Assembly (NCBI GenBank): GCA_965206125.1
Contig: CBDBIN010000005.1
Coordinates: forward strand, 1 to 64,000
DNA length: 64,000 nt
Reading direction: 5' to 3'
Source: CAXWPM01 sp965206125
Lineage (GTDB): Bacteria > Acidobacteriota > Terriglobia > 20CM-2-55-15
The position numbers were made by a program, and so were the translations under genes. Below the pieces are notes generated by a model, which was not told the origin of the DNA, searched no databases, and saw nothing but the letters and a program-made list of their open reading frames with translations. Below, in pieces: positions 7,978-15,005 of this stretch (within the stretch, counting starts at the first letter, position 1; every line of letters begins with the position of its first letter).

Positions 7978-8768
7978 AGGTCCTCCTGTTTCGTTCCCAC
8001 TAGAGACGGATACACGATGGTCCGGCCCTGGAGCGGAAGCTCCTCAACCTGTCGGCCCTGTTCGACCGATTCCTGAGCGGCCGCGGCGAAGCGAAGTTCG
8101 GCAGCGTGAAAATGCGAAACAACCTGTTGCCCGTACTGCTCGTCAGCTTCCCGAAGCAATGTCGTTTCATCCGATCGGAGCCTCCGAATTTCCTCCTTAA
8201 GGAGCTCAATCGACTGCTTGTACTCGGACCAGTGCTCAGCTATGAGCGCATAAATCCTCGTTCTCAATTCTGCACACCACTCATCGTCAGGTTCGCATCG
8301 GTCGATCATGTCGCCAAGCGCACGGGTTGGTTTTTCCAGATCGGGACCCTCTTCCAGTTGTCGTTCCAATTCTCGACGAACGGCTGCCAGGAGCCCTGCT
8401 TGCGCCTCCGCAACTAAACCTTCAGCGCCCAAAAGCGTGATGTTTGCCTCCGCGTGTTCCGCCTTTGCAAACTTGCATTTGTACCCGTTCGGTTGTACGC
8501 CGCATTCCGATTCCATTCGAAGAAGGGCAGAGTCACTCACGCGACTCGCTCTGGCAACGGCGTCGTTGATGTCGATCGCGCCTGCAGCGTCCGCAGAATC
8601 ATCCACACTATCTACCGGACTCTCGGTACTTGCATCGTCCTGAGTCGGCGCCTCTTGAGCCGGCACCGCCTCTTGAACCGGATGATGTCGTAACGAAGGG
8701 AAGCCTTGCGCAGAAGCAGTGGCGACCGAGGCGACCATTAGCAACAAACACGTCAAAATACGCTTCAT
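7974..8768 (-). CDS. exported coiled-coil protein of unknown function
   Basis: 264 aa. Start chosen at 8768: GAGAGG lies 8 bases upstream and the product opens with a textbook signal peptide (MKRILTCLLLMVASVATASA). The mature N-terminus is an acidic, Gln/Pro/Ser-rich linker (about 25-70). The rest is predicted helical, with a long charged coiled-coil stretch (SIELLKEEIRRLRSDETTLL) at about 190-230. Four cysteines (CGVQPNGYKCKF, DRCEPDDEWC) could pair as disulfides in the periplasm. First gene of the three-gene leftward operon. I do not recognise the family. Confidence 0.65.
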   Translation of the reverse strand: MKRILTCLLLMVASVATASAQGFPSLRHHPVQEAVPAQEAPTQDDASTESPVDSVDDSADAAGAIDINDAVARASRVSDSALLRMESECGVQPNGYKCKFAKAEHAEANITLLGAEGLVAEAQAGLLAAVRRELERQLEEGPDLEKPTRALGDMIDRCEPDDEWCAELRTRIYALIAEHWSEYKQSIELLKEEIRRLRSDETTLLREADEQYGQQVVSHFHAAELRFAAAAQESVEQGRQVEELPLQGRTIVYPSLVGTKQEDL

Positions 8769-8847
8769 AATGTTTCCTCTCCCTTTTCGGACTTGCACCT
8801 CACACTCCGTTGCCCGGGGAACTGTGGATCGCAAGTGAGGTCGTTTG

Positions 8848-8864
8848 CGCGGGAAATTCCCGCG
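8848..8864. promoter_or_regulatory. 17-bp palindrome, candidate operator
   Basis: CGCGGGAA-A-TTCCCGCG is a perfect 8-bp inverted repeat around one central base, 80 bases upstream of the start of the three-gene operon. Its size and symmetry suit a dimeric HTH repressor; the HTH gene in this same intergenic arrangement is the obvious candidate. Confidence 0.45.
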
Positions 8865-9043
8865 TTTGGGTTTGGAAGTCGAGACGAAGACGCGAAGCAC
8901 TTTGCGTGAGCAGGGGGGGCCAGGTCCGACTCTCGACCCGAGCGGACCTCCGTGGTATAAAGTGAGGTTAGCGACAACGTCGTGAACTCCCTGAAAATTG
9001 GCCTGGATTCACCAGACCGAGCCATCGAGTTTGCGTCCCGCTA

Positions 9044-9076
9044 CCGAGGGGGGATGATGCGAACATCCCCCCTCGG
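9044..9076. repeat. perfect 13-bp inverted repeat (hairpin)
   Basis: CCGAGGGGGGATG (9044-9056) pairs exactly with CATCCCCCCTCGG (9064-9076) around a 7-base loop. No T-run follows on either strand, so it is not a standard intrinsic terminator. Could be an operator, a structured RNA element or a scar of a small mobile element. Confidence 0.6.
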
Positions 9077-9326
9077 ATCAATCACGCAGGGCGCCAACTA
9101 GCTGCACCTGTTTCAGAAGAACGGCTATATATTAAAGATCAAGCCCTCCTCCTGCAAGCAAATAAACTTAATAATATGAATGGTTTACGTTTTTTCCGAT
9201 GACGTTTGTCCGTCTCCGGCCGCGCCGACTCGGGTGTTGCCGACGCCGGTCAGAACACACCCCGAAGCTAGAGTTGCTAACGCACGGTTAACGAAGATTC
9301 ATCATACGTACATCCGGTATTCGGCT

Positions 9327-9355
9327 TGACAGATAACGCTCTGCCGACGAGAATG
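9327..9355 (+). promoter_or_regulatory. sigma70-like promoter of the HTH regulator
   Basis: Consensus TTGACA (9327-9332), 17-bp spacer, GAGAAT (9350-9355, 4 of 6 bases). Places a start near 9362, giving a leader of about 70 bases that contains the short ORF at 9395. Confidence 0.5.
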
Positions 9356-9394
9356 GGCCTCTTCACATAGATAACTGATAACAAGGAGCATAGC

Positions 9395-9439
9395 GTGATC
9401 CACCACTCCGCCTGCTCGCTTTGTGACTCTCTATGGTAG
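9395..9439 (+). CDS. 14-codon leader ORF overlapping the regulator start
   Basis: GTG start at 9395 preceded by AAGGAG (9384-9389, spacing 5), encoding M-I-H-H-S-A-C-S-L-C-D-S-L-W and stopping with TAG at 9437-9439. The ATG of the HTH gene (9433) lies inside its last two codons in another frame, and the HTH gene has no Shine-Dalgarno of its own. Translation of the leader would deliver ribosomes to that start, a coupling arrangement. Two His and two Cys codons may be chance. Confidence 0.4.
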   Translation: MIHHSACSLCDSLW

Positions 9440-9443
9440 AGAG
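9427..9443 (+). promoter_or_regulatory. inverted repeat overlapping the HTH start codon
   Basis: CTCTCTA (9427-9433) and TAGAGAG (9437-9443) are exact complements around TGG. The start codon ATG (9433-9435) straddles arm and loop. In RNA this hairpin would hide the start until the leader is translated; in DNA it could be an autorepressor site. Confidence 0.45.
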
Positions 9444-10104
9444 CGGCGAGCCTGAAGGCCGCAGTGTCAGCAGAGTACTGAGTCTGGATGTTGCCGAAGC
9501 GATCAAGGGTTCTGGATATAGCGCAAAGCTGCCGGATGTCGTGCGCGCTACTGGATTGCACCGTGAAACGGTGGACCGGCTTCTCAAGGACAACGCAAGC
9601 ACCATCAACCGGCATGCCCTTGAGCGGCTTTGTGACTACTACGGGCTAACGTTAGCAGACGTGCTCAAGTTCGAACCCACTCCCTTTTGGACCGAGCTCA
9701 CAGAAAGGCGCACCCTTATTCTATGCAGTGAATCTTCGAATGATCGGGTCATCTTGGGAATTGAGACGTTGCGGCAGCAGTTCAAAGACCGGTTTGACCT
9801 GGAAACTGAAACACACTTCTCTAACGATCCTGAAGAAATCGTGCAACTGGCGTGTGACAACAATTGCGTGGTAGTTGCGAGTCCCGTGGTCAACGACGCC
9901 ACGGAGATTCTTGTGGCGAAGCATTTTGATGCAGAGCCGTTTAATCCGGAACCTGCTAACCGAAGGAAGATTCCTTTCCGAATCGTGCTGGCGTCGGGAC
10001 ACAGGCTGGCGCAAAAGGCGGATGAGAGCGCGATACTCAGTCGTCGAGACGAGACTTTCGTAAAACCAGGGATATACCACAACAGAAAGAAGCTAGATTT
10101 GGGC
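9433..10104 (+). pseudogene. XRE-type HTH regulator with C-terminal Rossmann-like domain, 5' part split by IS30
   Basis: 224 codons before the insertion edge. Residues about 19-78 form a Cro/C1-type helix-turn-helix (VVRATGLHRETVDRLLKD, then ALERLCDYYGLTLADVLKF). Residues about 95 onward (TLILCSESSNDRVILGIETL, then NCVVVASPVV) look like alternating strands and helices of an unidentified effector domain. The frame breaks exactly at GGC where the IS30-family element begins and resumes on its far side at 11350. Dropping the element and one 2-base copy restores a single frame: KKLDLG joined to RVDWKSP. So the gene was about 350 codons and is now interrupted. It probably controlled the divergent operon or itself. 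Confidence 0.75.
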
Positions 10105-10111
10105 TGCCACC

Positions 10112-11281
10112 TCAACCGATCGATGCAACACAAGCGTTGAATCGTTCTGCTGGAGTTTCAAACTCCAGCGTCTTACGCGGCCGTTCATTGAGCTCACGTG
10201 CCACCTTGTTCAGGTGCGCCTGCGAGTGCACCGATAAGTCGGTTCTCTTTGGGAAGTACTGTCGGAGCAGGCCATTCGTGTTTTCATTGGAACCACGTTG
10301 CCATGGACTCTGCGGATCGCAGAAGTAGACGTCGATGTCGGTCGCCAGGGTAAACCGCCGATGATCTCCCATTTCCTTGCCGCGATCCCAGGTCAGCGAT
10401 TTATACAGCTCGGTCGGTAGTTTCTTCGCGTGCTTGATCAGTGCAGGCACGACGGTCTTGGTCTGTTTATCCGACACTTTCACCAACATCACGTAACGGG
10501 TATGGCGTTCGACCAGGGTCGCAATGTAGGTGTTGTTCGATCCCACTATCAGATCTCCCTCCCAGTGACCGGGAACGGCACGATCTTCGACCTCGGCCGG
10601 GCGCTCACGAATCGATACGATATCGGCGAGATCCCCTTTCCCGTGACCTTTGTGACTGGAATGTCGGGATCGACGAATCGTTCGTCTCGACCTCAGATGT
10701 CTAAGTAGTTCTTTCTTAAACACCCCGCGCGCCTGCACGAATAGGCTGCGATAGATCGTCTCGTGGGACACGTGATACGACTCATCCTCTGGATAGGATC
10801 GCTTCAGCCAGCCGGCGATCTGTTCGGGCGACCAATTCCGCCGGAGCTTCCTCGCCACCATTCGCCGTAACCGCGGATGGCGACCCAACTGACATCGCTT
10901 CGGGCGACGGGCCCGGTTCCAAGCCTGTTCATCGGCGACAGACGCCCGGTAGTCATCATAGCCCCCATTGCGCTGGATCTCCCGGCTCACCGTCGAGGGT
11001 GAACGCCCCAGACACTCTGCGATCGAACGCAACGACTGCTCGGCCGCGATCCCGCGGGAGATCTCCTCACGTTCCGACAGGCTCAAAGCCAACCTCGACC
11101 GTCGTCGTGGTCGAGGACGAATACCTCCGGTATGCGCCAGCTGACAATATACAGACGATGACAGCTTGCCAAACGCTCGCCCGATCTCATGCAGAGATTC
11201 CCCTCGCCGCCACCGATCCCATACCTCCGCCTTCTCCGCCGCCGTGAAACCGAATCGCATCCCTTTCCGCATACACTCCAC
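10112..11281 (-). CDS. IS30-family transposase
   Basis: 389 aa DDE transposase, identical in protein sequence to the copy at 36666. Two N-terminal HTH segments (SLHEIGRAFGKLSSSVYCQL and SLRSIAECLGRSPSTVSREI) are typical of IS30, followed by the catalytic core: PGHWEGDLIVGSNN with the first Asp, SLTWDRGKEM with the second, and GSNENTNGLLRQYFPK with the Glu. Length and motif order match intact IS30 enzymes, so the element is likely active. It runs leftward, opposite to the interrupted HTH gene. Confidence 0.93.
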   Translation of the reverse strand: MECMRKGMRFGFTAAEKAEVWDRWRRGESLHEIGRAFGKLSSSVYCQLAHTGGIRPRPRRRSRLALSLSEREEISRGIAAEQSLRSIAECLGRSPSTVSREIQRNGGYDDYRASVADEQAWNRARRPKRCQLGRHPRLRRMVARKLRRNWSPEQIAGWLKRSYPEDESYHVSHETIYRSLFVQARGVFKKELLRHLRSRRTIRRSRHSSHKGHGKGDLADIVSIRERPAEVEDRAVPGHWEGDLIVGSNNTYIATLVERHTRYVMLVKVSDKQTKTVVPALIKHAKKLPTELYKSLTWDRGKEMGDHRRFTLATDIDVYFCDPQSPWQRGSNENTNGLLRQYFPKRTDLSVHSQAHLNKVARELNERPRKTLEFETPAERFNACVASIG

Positions 11282-11289
11282 CTCTTCCT

Positions 11290-11335
11290 TTTAAGATAAA
11301 GTGTTGCGTCGATTTAAGATAAAGTGTTGCGTCGA
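11290..11335. repeat. 23-bp tandem duplication inside the left IS30 end
   Basis: TTTAAGATAAAGTGTTGCGTCGA occurs twice in tandem (11290-11312 and 11313-11335), written here as the unit beginning TTTAAGATAAAG and ending TGCGTCGA. The right copy of the element has it once. The unit contains the inner part of the terminal inverted repeat and lies just upstream of the transposase start. Confidence 0.9.
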
Positions 11336-11349
11336 TCCATTGAGACCAA

Positions 11350-11727
11350 CGCGTTGACTGGAAAAGTCCAAGGATGTTTTTGAAGTCCGGACGAGAACAA
11401 ATGCGACGAGACGCCGGATTCGTTCTAATTGTGGACCGACCTTTTAAGACGAAGGAGCGAGTCAGGCTGATCGTGATCGCGGGCGTCTCTGCGCCGGGTA
11501 CTGAAGGGATGGTGGAGGTCCTACTCGAAGAGTTCCGGGACTTGCAGCCACGTGAGAGACGGGACTTGCGGTCACGAGAGAAATGGTCATTGGGAATGGC
11601 CTCGGTTCAATACCGGAAACGCCCCGGGTCGATGGAACGAAAATACGAAAAGTACGAATTGGAGTACCTTGAAGGTGGCCGCGTCGATATTCCTTCGCGT
11701 ATACGAAACAGGGAAGCCGAAGAGTAG
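11350..11727 (+). pseudogene. HTH regulator, 3' part beyond the IS30 insertion
   Basis: In-frame continuation of the gene beginning at 9433: RVDWKSPRMFLKSGREQMRR, then DAGFVLIVDRPFKTKERVRL and the strand-loop VIAGVSAPGTEGMVEVLLEEF. The last 50 residues are Arg/Glu-rich. No start codon with a ribosome binding site introduces it, so it is best read as the severed C-terminal domain rather than a gene. Its glycine-rich turn after a hydrophobic strand suggests a nucleotide- or ligand-binding fold, not identified. Confidence 0.65.
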
Positions 11728-12041
11728 TAGAGAGAGCACGCTAAGCGGTCGGGTAGACCTCACCTCACCCCGCTATGTTCTGAGCCTACAGAAGCAAGGC
11801 CACCCCGAATCAGTTGGTGTCTAGGAGGCAACTCAATCCACATGCTCGGCGACCAGAAGCCGATAGTTCCCCAGACTAGGCCGCTTCAGGAAGTCGTCGA
11901 CTCGGAAAAGTGAATCGCCGTTGGAACTCGAGGGCTCCACTTCCATGCCCATTGCTACCCCTGCGTTACCCTCTCTGTACTCGAGCATGATGAGCAGTAG
12001 TGTCCTTAACACGTTATGCCTACAAGCCCACTGACTAACTA
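11728..12041. other. gap with one weak leftward ORF
   Basis: No convincing gene. On the minus strand 11833-11988 could encode 51 residues ending SLGNYRLLVAEHVD, which faintly resembles the GEYRVVVIG segment of the gene at 12042 and may be a paralogue remnant. No ribosome binding site precedes it. This gap separates the accessory block from the murA region. Confidence 0.3.
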
Positions 12042-12629
12042 TCACTGGATACGGGTTCGGATTTCGATGAACTGGGGGAGCGCACTGCGTAATTCGAGGG
12101 ATTCCGACAGGAGTAGGCTTCCTCGCTCCTGCTGTCCGATCACGACAACCCTGTACTCTCCCAATTCCACACCGGTGAACTCGAACCGGCCGTTTTCGTC
12201 GGCTTCCTTGACGACGCTCTCCAGCTCGGGTCCCAACTCCTGCTGCATCCGGGAGATTGTGAAGATGATCGAATCCCGGTAAGCCATCTTGGAAACCTCG
12301 GCGAAGAATTCCGGATTTTCGACGAACGCAGCGCGGTATCGTTCGAAATAGGCGTCGATGCGCTTCTGGAGGTCCGCGTTCCACATGGTCGTCCAGCGCG
12401 GCGCCATCAGCAGGACCTGAAGCGGACCGGTCAGCTTTACATCTGCAGGAACCGACACGTGTCCTGCGATGGTTCCCAGTTCGGATTGAGACTCCGGCGC
12501 ACTTGTAGACTGCCCGGGTGCCGCCGTCTGGAGTACCAGCAGGACAAGCACGGGAAGAACTCCACACCCGACGGTGCCCCTGGGATACCTCGGACTGCTC
12601 GATCTCAGCCTCATGCCATGCATGTTCAT
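12042..12629 (-). CDS. exported protein with carboxypeptidase-regulatory-like pattern
   Basis: 195 aa from the ATG at 12629, which has GGAAAA upstream and lies 19 bases after the murA stop. A signal sequence (GVLPVLVLLVLQTAAPG) precedes a domain starting LGTIAGHVSVPADVKLTG and finishing with ENGRFEFTGVELGEYRVVVIG, the usual SGxxxxxx-to-GxYxLxV pattern of carboxypeptidase-regulatory beta folds. A helical insertion (about 75-125) sits in the middle. Function unknown; probably periplasmic or surface-associated. Cotranscription with murA is likely from the spacing but need not mean shared function. Confidence 0.6.
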   Translation of the reverse strand: MNMHGMRLRSSSPRYPRGTVGCGVLPVLVLLVLQTAAPGQSTSAPESQSELGTIAGHVSVPADVKLTGPLQVLLMAPRWTTMWNADLQKRIDAYFERYRAAFVENPEFFAEVSKMAYRDSIIFTISRMQQELGPELESVVKEADENGRFEFTGVELGEYRVVVIGQQERGSLLLSESLELRSALPQFIEIRTRIQ

Positions 12630-12648
12630 CGTTTTCCAGGTCAATCCG

Positions 12649-13902
12649 TCAACGGATTCTTTCAATCGCCGCCCCGACGGCGTTGAGCTTCTCTTCGATC
12701 CGCTCATAACCGCGGTCGAGATGGTACACCCGATCGACGACCGTGTCGCCTTCGGCGATGAGTCCGGCTAACACGAGTGACGCACTGGCTCGCAGGTCCG
12801 AAGCCAGGACGTTGGCGCCGCCGAGAGGCGTCGGCCCCTCGACGATCGCTCGACGGCCTTCGATCTTGATCCGGGCTCCCATGCGGTTTAGCTCGCTGGC
12901 GTGCATGAAGCGGTTCTCAAAAATGTTCTCAGTGATCACTGACGTCCCCCGGGCCTGGGTCATGAGCGTCATGTACTGCGCCTGCATGTCGGTCGCAAAG
13001 CCGGGATATTCCTCGGTCGTGACATCGACAGGCTGCGGCTTCCCGTTGCCATGCACGCGGATACACCCCGGCTCGACCTCGATTTCGACACCGGCCTCGC
13101 GCAGCTTTCCGATGACCGCCGTCGACAACCCAACGTCGGCGTCGACAAGCTCCAGCTTGCCTTCGGTGATCGCGGCAGCCACCAGGAACGTTCCCGTCTC
13201 GATCCTGTCCGGGATGACCCGGTGGGTCGCACCGCCGAGCTCGCGGACTCCATCGATTTCGATCGTCGGCGTTCCAGCACCTTCGATGCGCGCTCCCATC
13301 TTTGTGAGCAGCGCAGCCAGGTCGACAACAGATGGCTCGCACGCTGCGTTTCGGAGCGTCGTCTGTCCGTGGGCCAGGACGGCCGCCATCATCAGGTTCT
13401 CAGTACCCGTAACGGTGATGGTGTCGAAGACCACGTCGGCGCCCAACAGCCGGTCGGCCCGGGCCTCGACGTATCCGTGGGTCGTGTGAACTTCGGCGCC
13501 GAGCTTCTGAAGGCCGCTGATGTGGAGGTTGATGGGACGGGTTCCGATCGCGCAGCCTCCCGGCAGGGAAACCCGTGCGCGACCGGTCCGGGCGAGCAAG
13601 GGACCGAGGACCAGTACGGACGCCCTCATCGTCTTGACCAATTCGTAGGGAGCCTCCCACGAATTGATGTTGGCCGCGGAAAAACAACCCGTATGATCTG
13701 CCGACAAGTTCACGTCCACGCCGAGTTCACCGAGCAGTTTCTCGGTCGTCCGAACGTCGCGAAGCAGCGGCAGATTTTCGAGACGAACTGGCTGGGCGGT
13801 CAGCAGGGAAGCGACCATCTCGGGCAGCGCCGCGTTCTTGGAACCACCGATCGAAACGCGCCCCTCCAGCGTCGTTCCACCCCGAATGAGCAGCTTGTCC
13901 AT
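12649..13902 (-). CDS. murA: UDP-N-acetylglucosamine 1-carboxyvinyltransferase
   Basis: 417 aa, the normal MurA length. Transfers enolpyruvate from PEP to UDP-GlcNAc, the first committed step of peptidoglycan synthesis, in the cytoplasm. The start MDKLLIRGG at 13902 matches the family N-terminus. The substrate-binding SKNAA motif has Lys22, and the catalytic loop PGGCAIGTRP carries Cys117, equivalent to Cys115 of E. coli, so the enzyme should be fosfomycin-sensitive rather than of the Asp type. The EYPGFATDMQAQ segment and C-terminal LDRGYERIEEKL are also typical. Confidence 0.96.
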   Translation of the reverse strand: MDKLLIRGGTTLEGRVSIGGSKNAALPEMVASLLTAQPVRLENLPLLRDVRTTEKLLGELGVDVNLSADHTGCFSAANINSWEAPYELVKTMRASVLVLGPLLARTGRARVSLPGGCAIGTRPINLHISGLQKLGAEVHTTHGYVEARADRLLGADVVFDTITVTGTENLMMAAVLAHGQTTLRNAACEPSVVDLAALLTKMGARIEGAGTPTIEIDGVRELGGATHRVIPDRIETGTFLVAAAITEGKLELVDADVGLSTAVIGKLREAGVEIEVEPGCIRVHGNGKPQPVDVTTEEYPGFATDMQAQYMTLMTQARGTSVITENIFENRFMHASELNRMGARIKIEGRRAIVEGPTPLGGANVLASDLRASASLVLAGLIAEGDTVVDRVYHLDRGYERIEEKLNAVGAAIERIR

Positions 13903-14020
13903 TGCTTGACAGTCTATCAAACACGCGACGCCTCTCACTCCTATCGGCAGGTGTTGCTCGGGTTGCCGGAGAGCCAGTGTGCCGACGTGGGTTACCGTAT
14001 CCTGCTGTATATTATGAGCT

Positions 14021-14848
14021 ATGACGGCCCCCGACGTTCGGATCCATCGCGCCCGTGGTCTCGAGGACTACGAAGCCTGTGTCGCTCTCCAGAAGGAGGT
14101 GTGGGGCTTCACAGAGGCCGAGGACTTCGCCGCGGCGCCTTTGCTCCTGCTGGGCGACCGTTACGGAGGCAGCGTTCTGGTCGTCGAACAAGCCGGAGGA
14201 CCCGTCATCGGGTTTTCGTTCGCCATGCTCGGCCGCGAACCGCATGGGGGGCTGATCTGGTGGTCGCACATGACTGGGATTGCGAAGAGCCTCCAGGGCA
14301 AAGGACTCGGTCACCAGTTGAAACTGGCCCAACGGGAGGATGCCCTCGAAAACGGTATCGCTGAGATATGGTGGACGTTCGACCCCCTCCAGGCCATGAA
14401 CGCCCACTTCAATCTCCGGAAGCTCGGCGCCGTCGTCCGCGAGTACGAGGAGAACGTGTACGGCCACTCGAGCAGCCCGCTCCACCATGGCATGCCGACC
14501 GACCGACTGGTTGCGGAGTGGCATCTGGAGTCTCCCCGCGTTGCCGACCGGACGGACGGCGAATCGCCGGTCATCCTGCGCGACTTCGAGGGCTTGGTTC
14601 GGATACTGGAGGTTCAGGAGGGCCGCGCCGACGCTCCGAACCTGGAGTTGAGCGAATCGCCCCTGCTGCTGGAGGTCCCGGCCGACTTCTCGCGCATCCT
14701 CGCAGTCGACCGACCGCTTGCCGTCGATTGGCAGGGGAAGGTCCGGGCCGCCTTCCGCCATTACTTCGAGGTGGGATACGTCGTGACCGACTTCATGATC
14801 GTCGACGAACCTCGCACCCGCGCCTTGTACGTTCTGGAGAAAGCTTGA
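14021..14848 (+). CDS. GNAT-fold acetyltransferase, COG3375-like
   Basis: 275 aa. N-terminal GNAT domain: IHRARGLEDYEACVALQKEVWG start, a core with GGPVIGFSFAMLGRE and HMTGIAKSLQGKGLGHQLK, where SLQGKGLG is the acetyl-CoA-binding Q/RxxGxG/A-type loop. The C-terminal 110 residues form the extra domain seen in the COG3375 family of predicted acetyltransferases. Substrate unknown. Divergent from murA across 118 bases. No signal peptide; cytoplasmic. Confidence 0.75.
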   Translation: MTAPDVRIHRARGLEDYEACVALQKEVWGFTEAEDFAAAPLLLLGDRYGGSVLVVEQAGGPVIGFSFAMLGREPHGGLIWWSHMTGIAKSLQGKGLGHQLKLAQREDALENGIAEIWWTFDPLQAMNAHFNLRKLGAVVREYEENVYGHSSSPLHHGMPTDRLVAEWHLESPRVADRTDGESPVILRDFEGLVRILEVQEGRADAPNLELSESPLLLEVPADFSRILAVDRPLAVDWQGKVRAAFRHYFEVGYVVTDFMIVDEPRTRALYVLEKA

Positions 14849-14910
14849 AATCAAGCCGCCGATTGCTCAGAGTTGAGGGGGGTATGCGACTCCGATCCGA
14901 GAAAACTCGA

Positions 14911-14940
14911 AATCCGCTCAATCCGTGTAATCCGTGGCCT
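14911..14940 (+). repeat. copy of a dispersed ATCCGTGTAATCCGTGG-type repeat
   Basis: AATCCGCTCAATCCGTGTAA followed by TCCGTGG contains three phased ATCCG units. Sequences of this type recur between genes in many environmental bacterial genomes. It lies in the 157-base gap between the acetyltransferase and the M1 peptidase. Only this one copy is in the window. Confidence 0.45.
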
Positions 14941-15005
14941 TCTTCCAACGGCCGTATCATGAATCGAAAACCGCTTGGCCTTGACCAAACCTGGAGAAAC
15001 TCCAA

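Larger units (their letters stand above)
8769..9432. other. divergent regulatory region between two operons
   Basis: 664 bases with no convincing gene other than the 14-codon leader ORF listed separately. It holds a 17-bp palindrome near the leftward operon, a long perfect hairpin in the middle, an AT-rich stretch at 9125-9210, and the promoter and leader of the rightward HTH gene. Confidence 0.6.
10105..11347 (-). mobile_element. IS30-family insertion sequence, left copy (1243 bp)
   Basis: Edges were set by comparison with the second copy at 36623-37842. Left edge TGCCACCTCAACC, right edge TTGAGACC; the terminal inverted repeats share CTCAAC and GATCGAYGCAACAC. It is 23 bp longer than the other copy because of a tandem duplication inside the transposase-proximal end. 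Flanking dinucleotides are GC and AA, not a matching pair, although the reading frame of the host gene is consistent with a 2-bp duplication. Only one base substitution outside the ends was noticed between copies (A versus G at about 11120), so the spread was recent. Confidence 0.85.
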
